DNA of 64,000 nt from Streptomyces sp. 11x1 (GTDB lineage Bacteria; Actinomycetota; Actinomycetes; Streptomycetales; Streptomycetaceae), in assembly GCF_032598905.1 (NCBI RefSeq), contig NZ_CP122458.1:9511001-9575000 (forward strand), written 5' to 3'. This document shows, piece by piece, positions 8,034-17,522 of the stretch. The translations under genes were made by a program, and so were the position numbers. Under the pieces are notes generated by a model, which searched no databases, was not told the origin of the DNA, and was given only the letters and a program-made list of their open reading frames with translations. The first letter of the stretch is position 1. Each line of letters starts with the position of its first letter.

Positions 8034-9467
8034 TCACCAGCCGGTGAGCAGCAGGTGGTTGAGGAGCAGCGCGAGTGCGGCCTGGGCGGCCAGCCAGGCG
8101 CGGGGCCTGGGGAGCAGGGCGCCCGCCGCGAGCAGCCACACGGCGAAGGGCAGCCAGATCCGTTCGGTCTCCGCCTTGCTCATACCCGACAGGTCGGCGA
8201 CGAGGAGTGCGGCAAGAGCGAGGAGTACCAGCAGGGCCAGGCGGACTTCGGGAGTGTGGCGGAGCGTCGTGTCGACGGCCAAGGAGCGTGCGCGTGCCCG
8301 GACCGGCCAGAGCCGCTCGCGCTCCCGGACGAGTACGGCGGCGATCCGCCGCAGCCCCGCCACCGTGGCCGGGCCCACCACCAGCGCGGTGCAGGCGAGG
8401 TTCGCCCACACCCAGTAGCTGTAGGGTCTGAACCCGCCCGCTCCCTGGTAGTAGCGTTCGACGAGCAGGTGGTACGCCTCCCACCAGTCGAAGCCCACGA
8501 GTGTGAAGGCCAGCGGTACGACGGCGGTTCCCGCGAACAGGAAGGGCAGTGCCCTGAGCCTCCTTCGCCCGAGGACCAGCACCCCCGCCCCGATCACCGC
8601 GAACAGCGTGAGCCCGTACGAGAGGTAGCAGATCAGGCCGAACAGCAGGCCCGCGCCGAACGCGGCGGTGCACGAGCGGCGTGCCGTCCTTGCCGTGGCC
8701 GCGAGTGCGACGAGGGCTACGAACCATGCGGCGACGGCCGCGAAGTAGCCGTCGGCCGACGTCCCCATCCACACGGCGGCGGGCGCGAGTGCCAGGAAGG
8801 GCGCCGCCCGGCGGGCCAGGGACTCATCGGCCAGGCTCCTCGCGGTGACGAGGACGGCGACCGCCGTGGTGGCCCCGACGGTGATGGCCCATACCCCGGC
8901 CCAGGCGCCTCCGCCCAGCCCGATCCGGTCCAGTAGGACGAAGGTGAGGGTGGCGCCCGGGGGATGTCCGGCGACGTGCGGGGGCCAGTGGTCGGGAGAG
9001 TCGAGCAGGATGTGGTTCGTGAAGTCCCGCAGGGTCGCGGGGATGTCGTGGAAGCGGTCGATGACCTGGAGGTACTCGTACCGGGTGGTCAGCCGCCGGG
9101 CGATGCCCCGGTGCCAGCCGTCGATGAGAGCGAGGGAGAACGTCCACGCCGTGGCGGTGGCCCAGGAGGCGAGCAGCAGGCTGCGCCAGGGCAGGCGTGC
9201 GGCGACGGTGGGGCCGTACGCCACGACGACCACTGCGACGGTGAGCGCTGCCGGGGTGCCGGGGCCGACGTGGGGAAGCCAGTTGGCGTACAGGGGCGGC
9301 CAGCCGACGTGGAGGACGTCCTTCGACCGCTTGATGGCGACACCCACCAGCGCGGCCGTCAGGACGAGCAGTGCGGCGCCGGCGACGGCGTACAGGTCGC
9401 GGCGGAGATCGCGGCGAAGGCCGGGGCCGGTATCGCCACGCAGGTCACTGCGGAGATCACGGTTCAC
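8034..9467 (-). CDS. Polytopic membrane protein, possible GT-C type glycosyltransferase
   Basis: A 477-residue integral membrane protein with roughly ten to twelve hydrophobic helices. A large extracytoplasmic loop after the third helix contains TTRYEYLQVIDRFHDIP and HPPGATLTFVLLDRIGLGGG. A late KAETERIWLPFAVWL segment is shared by many actinobacterial membrane sugar transferases of the GT-C type. The GTG start follows an unimpressive ribosome site. It stands alone on the minus strand between gene-poor flanks. A role in moving sugars from polyprenyl-phosphate donors is inferred from topology only, and I cannot name the substrate. Confidence 0.65.
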   Translation of the reverse strand: MNRDLRSDLRGDTGPGLRRDLRRDLYAVAGAALLVLTAALVGVAIKRSKDVLHVGWPPLYANWLPHVGPGTPAALTVAVVVVAYGPTVAARLPWRSLLLASWATATAWTFSLALIDGWHRGIARRLTTRYEYLQVIDRFHDIPATLRDFTNHILLDSPDHWPPHVAGHPPGATLTFVLLDRIGLGGGAWAGVWAITVGATTAVAVLVTARSLADESLARRAAPFLALAPAAVWMGTSADGYFAAVAAWFVALVALAATARTARRSCTAAFGAGLLFGLICYLSYGLTLFAVIGAGVLVLGRRRLRALPFLFAGTAVVPLAFTLVGFDWWEAYHLLVERYYQGAGGFRPYSYWVWANLACTALVVGPATVAGLRRIAAVLVRERERLWPVRARARSLAVDTTLRHTPEVRLALLVLLALAALLVADLSGMSKAETERIWLPFAVWLLAAGALLPRPRAWLAAQAALALLLNHLLLTGW

Positions 9468-10224
9468 GCTGGAACGTTAAGCCGGACGGCGGCGGCCGGG
9501 CCCGTGTCAGACGCGGACGTCAGCATTTCGTCATGGTTCACGGACGCGGTGTCGTGCCGCCCACAGCGCAGCCCCGTTGCAACCTGACCGTTCGCGGGGC
9601 CGGGCGTACGCCTTCTCCTTGAGAGGCATGAGCTGGGCGGTCATGCCGTGCCTGCTTGCGCCGGCGGCGAGGGTCCAGTGGCTGGCGCGCCGCTCGGTGA
9701 GCGGGGCGCAGATCGTATGGAGACCGAGCGGGGGTCCTGCGGTACGCGTGTCTCCGGCGTGCGTTTCTGCTGCCAGGAAGCGGCGGGCCTGAGTTCCTCG
9801 AATCCTTACGAGACCCTGACGAGGTACCCGATCTTGCTCATCGCGCCAGTCCCACACGTAACTCTGGTCACGACGTCGCAGCAGAGCGACGCCGAGAGGA
9901 ATGTGAGGAGCCGACGGTGATCACGCAACACACCGCACGAGCTCTCAAGTCCGCGTCCGCGTGGCCGGCTTGGGCTCCGGGCTCTGCAGGTGGCCTTCTG
10001 CCGTACGGACAGACATCGGCCGCCTCCTGTACGAACGACGGTGGCGGGTCGCGTCGGGCCGTCACGGAGCAGGGCGGCCCCGGGCGGTTCCGATACGTCA
10101 CTGCGGCTCGCTCAACGGCTGCGGCTCCGGCCGCATCCGACACCTCATGCGCACCGCAGAGCGGCCCCAAGCGGCACCACAGCGACATCTGAACCCACCT
10201 GACCAGAGTTCTCGAAGGAGTCTC
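9468..10224. other. Gene-poor stretch with an uncertain 91-codon open frame
   Basis: About 750 bases. A 91-codon frame (9917-10192, plus) begins with GTG behind GAGGAG, but its product is low-complexity and nothing in it is recognisable, so it is not called. The rest holds the presumed promoter of the DUF1996 remnant, whose ribosome site GAAGGAG lies just before 10225. Confidence 0.35.
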
Positions 10225-11723
10225 ATGCGACGCAACACGCGCAAGCGATCGAAGAGGACCCGCCGGTAGCCGCACTGGCCGCGGTGGTGATGGGAGCAGG
10301 GGGGTTGGTGGTGGCCAACGTGTATGCCTCGGCTGGTGAGAGCGGAGCCGGCAATACGACCAGGAGTTCCCCTCAGGACCGGATCGATCAGGCCATGGCG
10401 GCGGGGGCCGCCACCATCGACTGCCCCGACGTCGGCTCCCGATTGCGGCAGATGTCCGACCAGGCCCGGGCCGAGGTCGACAGGGAACTCGCGCTGCTGG
10501 ACCAGCAGGTCGCGGAGGCATGCCAGCGGTTGCAAAGCTCGGTCCGCGCCATGCAGCAGGACAGCGCCTTCGTCGACAACGCGGTCATGGGGCCGCTGAA
10601 GAGCAAGCGCACCGCGGCCATCGACCGCATCGAGATCGCCATCGGTCGTGTGGCCGACCGGCCGCAGAGGCTCCGGTCCCTCGCCGCCTGCACGCTCCGC
10701 GCCTCCGGCAACCAGGAGGTAACGGCCAAGGCGGCGATGGGCAGAAGGGCCAGGAACAGAACCAGGGGAACGGGCAGGGGAAGCCCGCCGGTAACGGCGG
10801 ACAGGCCGGTAATGGTCCGGTCGCCGCGGACTTCGTGGACATCACCACCGTCCAGCCCAACGTCCCCAGCCCTCAGCGGCAACAGAACGCCTCACTCGGC
10901 AAATTCACCACCGACTGCGGTGTGAACGGGAACAAGCTGTACAACACCGACAACATCATCGTCGCTCCCGGCGTGGACAACGGTGCGCACCACACGCACG
11001 ACCACGTCGGCAACCAGGCGAACGACGCCTTTGCCGACAACGAGGACTTCGCGGCGGGCGACACCACCTGCCGGAACCAGGGGGACAAGTCCTCGTACCA
11101 CTGGCCGGTCCTCCGCCTGCAGGACGGCACTCAGGAGTTCGACGTCGGCCAGCAGGGCGGTGGCGCCGAGGGCAACGTGGGCAGGATCCTCACCGCGTCG
11201 CAGGTGACCCTCGACTACGTGGGGAACCCGAGCGGCAAGGTCGTGGCGATGCCGAAGTTCCTGCGCATCATCACCGGAGACGCGAAGGCGTTCACCAACG
11301 GAACCGCCAACGCCAACGCGGCGTGGAGCTGCACCGGCTTCGAGGACCGGCAGCTGACGGACAAGTACCCGATCTGCCCCAGGGCAGCAGCGTGGTCCGT
11401 ACGTCCAAGTTCCAGAGCTGCTGGGACGGCCAGAACATCGACAGTGCCAACCACCGCGACCACGTCGCGTTCGCCGACCCGCGTACCGGTGCCTGCCCGA
11501 GCGGCTTCCGGGCTATTCCGCAGCTGGTCCAGCGCCTGGTGTACGACGTGGACGCGCCGAGCCTGAACGACGGAGGCCGGTCGCGTCCGTTGTTCTCCGT
11601 GGACGGCTTCCCGGAGCAGTTGCACAAGCCGGTCCCGATCACGGCGACTTCGTCAACGTCTTCGACGAGAAGTTGATGAACCGGATGGTCGAGTGCATCA
11701 ACACCGGCCAGAAGTGCCAGTGA
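10225..11723 (+). pseudogene. DUF1996 secreted protein, four frameshifts
   Basis: Translating in shifting frames gives an almost complete DUF1996 protein of the type common in streptomycetes. It starts with MRRNTRKRSKRTR and a hydrophobic signal (VAALAAVVMGAGGLVVANVY). A Gln/Glu-rich coiled region ([19 protein letters not shown]) and a Gly/Gln/Asn linker follow. The DUF1996 domain contains [42 protein letters not shown] and [14 protein letters not shown], and the reading ends [11 protein letters not shown] at the TGA at 11721-11723. Frame breaks lie near 10267, 10715, 11385 and 11640. With four breaks in 1.5 kb the gene cannot make a full product, unless several are sequencing errors. Long genes elsewhere in the window are intact, which argues for true decay. 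Confidence 0.8.
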
Positions 11724-12090
11724 CCCCGACGGGCTGAGCCACCGCACGGGCCTGTCCGCGGCTGACGCATGCCGCGGTCAGGACCCGCGCTCGTTCCCGG
11801 TGCTCCATGCCACTCGACTCCGGCGTCGGCTGCGTCGACCGGATCCGTGCTTACCTTTCGAACCGGCGTGGCCGCCGACCGCCGGAGGAAGGGATGCGCG
11901 GCGCAGGGCGTGGTGACCACCGTGCCGCTTCCGCAGGCACCGGCACCGCTCCGGAGCCGGCGCTGTCCGTGCCCGCGGCACACCTGGTCAGCCGCTGCTC
12001 GCTCGATCCCTCCCACGGCGCCGGGGACGTTCCGACTTCGTAAGGAGCGCGCACGTTCCCCGGCGGCCTGGCGCCGGGTGGGATGAAGAC
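11724..12090. other. Intergenic region before the molybdopterin enzyme gene
   Basis: About 370 bases with no supportable gene on either strand. It should hold the promoter of the operon starting at 12091; no specific motif is recognisable. Confidence 0.4.
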
Positions 12091-13227
12091 ATGAAACTGC
12101 GTGTCTCTTCGCCGGTGTTCAAGGGCGGCCTGCATGACGCCCGCACGGCGACCTCCATCGGCCGACTGCTGGGGCCGGCGTTCGTCGTCTGCTTCGTCAC
12201 GGGTCTGGTCAGCCACTTCATGCAACACCCGCCGGGCTGGCTGGCCCCCGGCATCCCCAGTCGCCCGGCGTGGGGTTACCGGTTCACCCAGGGCCTGCAC
12301 GTCGCCTCCGGCATCGCGGCGATCCCCCTGCTGCTGGCCAAGCTGTGGACGGTCTACCCTCGGTTGTTCGCGTGGCCGCCGACACGGTCGTTCCGGCACG
12401 CGCTGGAGCGTCTGTCGATCGCGCTGCTGGTGGCCGGCGCCGTCTTCGAGCTGGCGACCGGGCTGTTGAACACGGCTCAGTGGTACCCGTGGCCGTTCTC
12501 GTTCGTACCGGTGCACTACGCGGTGGCGTGGCTGGTGACGGGGGCGCTGCTGCTGCACATCGCGGTCAGGGCGCCGGAGATCCGGGCGCACTGGAGTCGG
12601 CGGTCGCCCGGGACGCTCGCACTGCCGGCGCAGGACGCGGCCGACCGGCGGTCGCTGCTGGCCGCGGTGGGGGCAGCTGTCGGGGCTGTCACCCTCACCA
12701 CGGTGGGCCAGTCCTTCACCCCGCTGAAGGGCTTGATCCTGTTCGCGCCCCGTCACCCCGATCGGGGTCCGCAGGGCCTGCCCGTCAACCGGACGGCCGC
12801 TGCGGCCGGGGTGGGCCGGATCGCCGACGAGGAGTACCGCCTGGTCGTGGACGGCCCGCGGCGGTACACCCTGACGTTGGACGAGCTGCGCGCACTGCCG
12901 CAGCACGAGGTGGAGCTGCCGATCGCGTGCGTGGAGGGCTGGAGCAAGTCGGCACACTGGTCGGGTGTGCGGGTCGTGGATCTACTGGAGCGGGCGGGCG
13001 CGCGGCCGGATGCGCGGGTGCGGGTGGTGTCCTTGCAGCTGCGCGGTGGCTACCGGGTGTCGGAGATGGGGCACGAGCACGCCCGGGATCCGCTGACTCT
13101 GCTCGCCCTGCGCCTGAACGGAGGGGAACTCGACCCCGACCACGGCTACCCGGTGCGGCTCATCGCCCCGAACCGGCCCGGTGTGCTGCAGACCAAGTGG
13201 GTCGGTCGACTGGAGGTGCTGTCATGA
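12091..13227 (+). CDS. Membrane-anchored molybdopterin-dependent oxidoreductase (cytochrome b561-like plus sulfite-oxidase-like domains)
   Basis: A 378-residue two-part protein. The N-terminal half (about 22-160) has four membrane helices, with His at about 42, 70, 142 and 156 placed as possible haem ligands of a cytochrome b561-like unit. A twin-arginine-like hydrophobic segment (RRSLLAAVGAAVGAVTL, 186-202) leads into a sulfite-oxidase-fold molybdopterin domain (about 230-378). Cys280 in ELPIACVEGWSKSAHW is the expected molybdenum ligand. The arrangement resembles a fused YedY/YedZ-like system in which the membrane haem unit supplies or takes electrons. The next gene overlaps at ATGA. The substrate is unknown; sulfite or oxidised sulfur compounds and methionine sulfoxide are family precedents only. 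Confidence 0.85.
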   Translation: MKLRVSSPVFKGGLHDARTATSIGRLLGPAFVVCFVTGLVSHFMQHPPGWLAPGIPSRPAWGYRFTQGLHVASGIAAIPLLLAKLWTVYPRLFAWPPTRSFRHALERLSIALLVAGAVFELATGLLNTAQWYPWPFSFVPVHYAVAWLVTGALLLHIAVRAPEIRAHWSRRSPGTLALPAQDAADRRSLLAAVGAAVGAVTLTTVGQSFTPLKGLILFAPRHPDRGPQGLPVNRTAAAAGVGRIADEEYRLVVDGPRRYTLTLDELRALPQHEVELPIACVEGWSKSAHWSGVRVVDLLERAGARPDARVRVVSLQLRGGYRVSEMGHEHARDPLTLLALRLNGGELDPDHGYPVRLIAPNRPGVLQTKWVGRLEVLS

Positions 13228-13625
13228 GGGTGACACGGGTCCTCGCGGGCGTGGCCGGTGCGGCACTCATGGGCTTCGGCCTGTCGCTGTTGCTGGAAGT
13301 CCGTGACCTGACCGGCGCTCTGGTCTGGCTGGCAGGGGCAGTTGTCCTCCATGACGTGGTGATCGCCCCGCTGGTGCTGCTGGCCGGACTGGTGGCGGTG
13401 CGCGGTCGTGCGCGTGGTCCCGTGCGCGGGGCACTGGTCGTCGCGGGCGCCTTGACGGTGGTCGCGTTGCCCGCGCTGCTCCGCCCGGGACGAACGGCCA
13501 ACTCCTCCGTACTGCCGTTGGACTACCCGCGCAACTGGATGATCGCGCTGGTGGCTGTGGCCGCTGTGACGGTGCTCGTCCTGGCCGCGCGGGGACTCAT
13601 CCGCCGTCGGTGGCCGCCGACATAA
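13224..13625 (+). CDS. Small membrane protein coupled to the molybdopterin oxidoreductase
   Basis: A 133-residue protein with about four hydrophobic segments, including ALVWLAGAVVLHDVVIAPLV and WMIALVAVAAVTVLVLAAR, and a basic C-terminus. ATG 13224 overlaps the upstream stop as ATGA, and GGAGGTG inside the upstream gene serves as ribosome site, so translation is probably coupled. Its position suggests an accessory membrane partner of the oxidoreductase. I recognise no domain. Confidence 0.8.
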   Translation: MRVTRVLAGVAGAALMGFGLSLLLEVRDLTGALVWLAGAVVLHDVVIAPLVLLAGLVAVRGRARGPVRGALVVAGALTVVALPALLRPGRTANSSVLPLDYPRNWMIALVAVAAVTVLVLAARGLIRRRWPPT

Positions 13626-13718
13626 GGACGGCGGCGGCCGCGCCGCGCCGTCTTACGGGTGTCTTACGCCTTCCCGCCGGACGGTGTCGCTGAGTCGAGG
13701 GCCTCCTACGGTGACCGG

Positions 13719-14339
13719 ATGCGATCCCTCCGTGTTCTTCGTACGACGGCTCTGGTGACGGCCGCACCACTGATACTGGCCGTCGCGGGTCTGCTGCATC
13801 CGCGGCATCTGACGGCGGCGACGGCAGGTGACTGGGCGGGGCTGCACATCGCCCTGCTGCCGGTGTTCCCCCTTCTGGCGCTCGGCCTGATCGTCCCGTT
13901 GTGGGGCAGGCCCGGCCGGGATGCCGAGGGTGCCCTGACGGTGCTCGCCTGGTCCGGGTGCCTGGTCTATGCGGCGTACTACTCCGGGCTCGACGCGGTG
14001 GCGGGGATCTCCGCCGGCACCGTGGTGGATCACGGCATCCGCGGTGCGGCCGGGCGGCTGTTCGCGGTCGGCGGCGAGCTGGGCCGGACGGGGGTGTACG
14101 CGCTGGCGGTGGCCTGCCTCGCCACGTGCGCGGTGCTGTGGCGCCGGCACGGGGTACGGGTCCTGCCGGGGTCCGTGGTGCTCCTCGCCGCCTGCTGGTT
14201 CTTCGTCGACAGCCACATCTTCTGGCCGCGAGGCGTGTTCACCATGCTCGGCTTCGCCGTCGCCTTCACCCTGCTGACGGTGGCGACGTACCGGCCGGCG
14301 AAGGACACGGCACGGACCGAAACGCCTGCGAACCGCTGA
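13719..14339 (+). CDS. Integral membrane protein of unknown function
   Basis: A 206-residue protein with about six hydrophobic helices. Examples are ALVTAAPLILAVAGLLHP, VVLLAACWFFVDSHIFWPRG and VFTMLGFAVAFTLLTVATY. ATG 13719 is preferred over the upstream in-frame ATG at 13659 because the product then starts directly before the first helix with a short basic leader. It lies 93 bases after the oxidoreductase pair on the same strand and 71 bases before the epimerase gene. No catalytic motif is visible. Confidence 0.7.
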   Translation: MRSLRVLRTTALVTAAPLILAVAGLLHPRHLTAATAGDWAGLHIALLPVFPLLALGLIVPLWGRPGRDAEGALTVLAWSGCLVYAAYYSGLDAVAGISAGTVVDHGIRGAAGRLFAVGGELGRTGVYALAVACLATCAVLWRRHGVRVLPGSVVLLAACWFFVDSHIFWPRGVFTMLGFAVAFTLLTVATYRPAKDTARTETPANR

Positions 14340-14410
14340 AAGGCTTACGAACCGCTGACGTTCCCGAGCCGATCGGCCCGCGGGCGCATGGACGGCCCTA
14401 CGGTCGGAGC

Positions 14411-15463
14411 ATGTTGATCCTGGTCACCGGAGGTGCGGGCTTCATCGGCTCGCACGTCGTCACCGCCCTCGTCGGCGCCGGGCACGCGGTGCGCGTCCTC
14501 GACGCACTGCTGCCCGCCGCCCACCGCACCGCGCCGCAGATCCCTCCCGGGGTGGACTGGCGGCACGCGGACGTCCGCGACAGGGCGGCCGTCACCGACG
14601 CCTTGCGGGGCGTGGACGCCGTCTGCCATCAGGCCGCGATGGTGGGCCTCGGCAAGGACTTCGCCGACGCGCCCGACTACGTAGGCTGCAACGATCTCGG
14701 TACCGCGGTGCTGCTGGCGGGCATGGCGGAGGCCGGGGTGAGGCACCTGGCGCTGGCGAGTTCGATGGTGGTGTACGGCGAGGGACGCTACACATGCTCC
14801 CGGCACGGCGTGGTCCGGCCGGGGCCGCGCCTGGTGGCGGACCTGGAGGCGGGGCGCTTCGAACCACCGTGTCCGCACTGCGGTGAGCCGCTCACCGGCG
14901 GGCTGGTGGACGAGGACGCGCCCGCGGACCCGCGCAACGTGTACGCCGCCACGAAGCTCGCCCAGGAATACCTGGCCGCCGCGTGGGCGCGGGCGACGGG
15001 CGGCAGGGTGTCCGCCCTGCGCTACCACAACGTCTACGGCCCGGGCATGCCGCGCGACACGCCGTACGCCGGGGTCGCGTCCCTGTTCCGGTCCGCGCTG
15101 GCGCGCGGGGAGGTCCCGCGCGTGTTCGAGGACGGCGGGCAGCGGCGGGACTTCGTGCACGTCCGGGACGTGGCCGGGGCCAACCTCGCCGCGCTCGACG
15201 GCGTGCGGGGCCTCCCGGAGGGCGGGGTGCGGGCGTACAACGTCGGCAGCGGGGAGCCGCACACCGTGGGGGAGATGGCCACCGCGCTGGCCGCGGCGTA
15301 CGGCGACCGGGTACCGGTCGTCACCGGGGAGTTCCGGCTCGGCGACGTCCGCCACATCACGGCCTCCTCGCGACGTCTCCGCGAGGAACTGGGGTGGAAG
15401 CCGCAAGTCACCTTCGCGGAAGGAATGGCGGAGTTCGCGGCGGCACCCCTACGAGCCGGATGA
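14411..15463 (+). CDS. NAD-dependent sugar-nucleotide epimerase/dehydratase (extended SDR)
   Basis: A 350-residue extended short-chain dehydrogenase. The Rossmann motif TGGAGFIG is at 6-13, SSM (117-119) holds the catalytic Ser, and Y178-A-A-T-K182 is the active-site pair. It carries an unusual insert with C129-x2-H132 and C154-x2-C157, a likely zinc knuckle found in a subset of actinobacterial NDP-sugar epimerases. The typical HNVYGPGMP and RRDFVHVRDVA segments follow. ATG 14411 has only a short GGAG close upstream. It probably interconverts an NDP-hexose or removes water from it. The sugar-transfer genes at 17.5-19.8 kb may use the product, but that link is inferred from proximity. Confidence 0.88.
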   Translation: MLILVTGGAGFIGSHVVTALVGAGHAVRVLDALLPAAHRTAPQIPPGVDWRHADVRDRAAVTDALRGVDAVCHQAAMVGLGKDFADAPDYVGCNDLGTAVLLAGMAEAGVRHLALASSMVVYGEGRYTCSRHGVVRPGPRLVADLEAGRFEPPCPHCGEPLTGGLVDEDAPADPRNVYAATKLAQEYLAAAWARATGGRVSALRYHNVYGPGMPRDTPYAGVASLFRSALARGEVPRVFEDGGQRRDFVHVRDVAGANLAALDGVRGLPEGGVRAYNVGSGEPHTVGEMATALAAAYGDRVPVVTGEFRLGDVRHITASSRRLREELGWKPQVTFAEGMAEFAAAPLRAG

Positions 15464-15503
15464 GCCCGGCCGGGCGCCGAGTCGCCCAAGGGGAGTGACC
15501 AAG

Positions 15504-15532
15504 GGACCGGCCGGGTTTCCTCCGGCCGGTCC
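15504..15532. terminator. Hairpin terminator between convergent genes
   Basis: A perfect 11-base stem (GGACCGGCCGG / CCGGCCGGTCC) with a 7-base loop lies between the end of the epimerase gene and the end of the histidine kinase gene. It could terminate transcription from both sides. Confidence 0.75.
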
Positions 15533-15571
15533 GCTCCTTCCGGACGATCACGGATCGTTCCTGCCCCGACC

Positions 15572-16684
15572 TCAGACCGCTGCGGGCAGATGGACCTCGA
15601 ACCGGCAGCCGCCCGGCACGTTGGACACGGCCGCGTGTCCTTGGTGGGCCTCGACGATGCCGCGCACGATGGCCAGGCCCAGTCCAGCTCCGGCGGGCGG
15701 GGTCCGGGCGTGGGTGCCGCGCCATCCGGTGTCGAAGACGCGGGGCAGGTCCTCGGGGGCAATGCCGCCGCAGCCGTCGGTCACCGCCAGCACGACACGG
15801 TCGGCCTCCCGGCGTGCGGAGATCGCTACGGTGCCGTCGGCCGGAGTGCGGCGGATGGCGTTGACGAGCAGGTTGACCAGGACACGGGACATCTCCCGAC
15901 CGTCGACCTCGACGGGCACCTGCTCCACCCCGGCGCCCACCAGACGTACCCCGTGCTCCCTGGCCAGGGCGTCGGCACCGGCGATGGCGTCGCCGATCAG
16001 GTCGTAGACCGACATGCGGGTCGGGGTCAGGGCGAGGACGCCGGCCTGGATGCGTGACAGTTCGAAGAGGTCGCTGACCATCTCGCTCATCCGCCCGACC
16101 TCGGTGCGGATGCGGCTGTGGTAGACGTGCGGGTCGTCGACCATGCCGTCCTCCAGGGCCTCGGTCATCGCCTGGAGTCCGGCCAGCGGCGTGCGCAGGT
16201 CGTGGGAGATCCAGGCCACCAGCTCGCGGCGGGACGCTTCCAGCGCCTGCTCCCGCTCCCGGGAGGCGGCCAGTCTGGCGCTGGTCGTGGCCAGCTGACG
16301 GCTCAGCTGGGCGAGTTCGGCGGTGAGCGCGGTGGTGGGCGGGACGAAGTTGCCGTCGTCGCCGAGGGCACGGGTGGCCTCGGCGAGGGCCCGGCTTCCC
16401 CGGACGACACGGCGGCCCAGCAGCAGGGCGACGGCGAAGGAGGCGACGGCGGCCATGAGGCACACCATCGTGACCACCCACAGGTCGTGCTCCGAGAGGA
16501 GCATCGCCCAGGACACCAGCATCGTGCCGGCGAGCATCGCGGCGACCGTGACGGCCGCGACGACGGACAGGGACAGTGCGACCGACCGGTCGCGGAGCAG
16601 CCGCAGGGCCGCCGCACCGGTCAGCCCTGCGGCTGCCGCGCCGACGGCGGCGTAGAGGGCGATGAGAAGCGTGTCACCGACCAT
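15572..16684 (-). CDS. Sensor histidine kinase
   Basis: A 370-residue transmembrane sensor kinase with three or four N-terminal hydrophobic segments (about 5-90) and almost no external loop, which suggests sensing within the membrane. The HAMP-like linker runs about 91-145. The phospho-acceptor His161 lies in SHDLRTPLAG, followed by the N box NLLVNAIR, the G1 box DGCGGI and the G2 box GAGLGLAIV. Its gene overlaps the response regulator gene by 11 bases, so the two form one operon and signal as a pair. The targets are unknown; the flanking sugar-modification genes are possible ones. Confidence 0.93.
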   Translation of the reverse strand: MVGDTLLIALYAAVGAAAAGLTGAAALRLLRDRSVALSLSVVAAVTVAAMLAGTMLVSWAMLLSEHDLWVVTMVCLMAAVASFAVALLLGRRVVRGSRALAEATRALGDDGNFVPPTTALTAELAQLSRQLATTSARLAASREREQALEASRRELVAWISHDLRTPLAGLQAMTEALEDGMVDDPHVYHSRIRTEVGRMSEMVSDLFELSRIQAGVLALTPTRMSVYDLIGDAIAGADALAREHGVRLVGAGVEQVPVEVDGREMSRVLVNLLVNAIRRTPADGTVAISARREADRVVLAVTDGCGGIAPEDLPRVFDTGWRGTHARTPPAGAGLGLAIVRGIVEAHQGHAAVSNVPGGCRFEVHLPAAV

Positions 16685-17408
16685 CGCCGGCTCCTCTCCC
16701 GTGGGTGACGTCCGACGAGGGAGGGTCGAAGCGGTATCCGACGCCCCAGACGGTGCTGATCAGATGAGGTTTGGCGGGGTCGTCCTCGACCTTCTCCCGC
16801 AGGCGCCGGACGTGGACCGTCACCGTCGACAGGTCGCCGAAGTCCCAGCCCCAGACCTGGCGCATGAGTTCCTCGCGGCTCGTTGCCCGGCCGGGGTTGC
16901 GGAGAAAGAACTCCAGTAGATCGAACTCCCTTGTCGTAAGGGCCAGTTCGGCGCCGCTGCGGGTGGCGCGTCGTGCGGTGGGATCCAGGGCGAGCGGGCC
17001 GCTGCGCAGCCAGGGCTCCGCGGGCTCGGTTCGCGTGGCGGCCAGGGTTCCGGCGCGGCGGAGTACGGACTCCACACGCAGCACCAGCTCGCGCGGGCTG
17101 AAGGGCTTGGTGACGTAGTCGTCCGCTCCGACCTCCAGGCCGAGAATGCGGTCCTCCTCGTCTCCCCGCGCGGTCAGCATGATCACCGGCAGCGGCCCTT
17201 GCTCGCGGATCCGGCGGCACACCTCCAGCCCGTCCATTCCGGGCAGCATCAGGTCCAGTACCACCAGGTCGGGTGGTCGGGAGGCTGCCGTTGACACGGC
17301 GGCGGGACCGTCGGCGGCGACGTCGACCGAGAAGCCCGCCCGGTGCAGGTACCCCGCGACGACCTCGGAGACGGTCGGATCGTCGTCCACGACAAGTACG
17401 CGTTTCAC
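16674..17408 (-). CDS. OmpR/PhoB-family response regulator
   Basis: A 244-residue regulator. The receiver domain (about 2-120) has the acidic pair at D8-D9, phospho-acceptor D52 in VVLDLMLPGMDG, T79 and K101 in TKPFS. The winged-helix output domain (about 140-230) contains LTTREFDLLEFFLRNPG and TVHVRRLREKVE. The GTG start at 17408 begins KRVLVVDDD. It is the first gene of the two-component operon and is transcribed away from the glycosyltransferase gene, so it could control that divergent operon through the shared 114-base gap. Confidence 0.95.
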   Translation of the reverse strand: MKRVLVVDDDPTVSEVVAGYLHRAGFSVDVAADGPAAVSTAASRPPDLVVLDLMLPGMDGLEVCRRIREQGPLPVIMLTARGDEEDRILGLEVGADDYVTKPFSPRELVLRVESVLRRAGTLAATRTEPAEPWLRSGPLALDPTARRATRSGAELALTTREFDLLEFFLRNPGRATSREELMRQVWGWDFGDLSTVTVHVRRLREKVEDDPAKPHLISTVWGVGYRFDPPSSDVTHGRGAGDGR

Positions 17409-17522
17409 ACGAGTGAGTCTCGCACCGGCGTTCCGCCCTCCTAGCGGGGCGGCGGCGGACGTCAGCGATCCGTAAGGATGTCACATCCCATATGTCCGCC
17501 TTGCATTCGTAGGCTCAGTGGG

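Noticed and set aside
7692..8936. A 414-codon plus-strand frame
   Set aside because: It lies mostly antisense to the polytopic membrane protein gene and reads as low-complexity Arg/Pro/Gly sequence.
9917..10192. A 91-codon frame behind a good GAGGAG site
   Set aside because: The product is low-complexity without any recognisable segment, and the region precedes a decayed gene; the evidence is too weak to call a gene.
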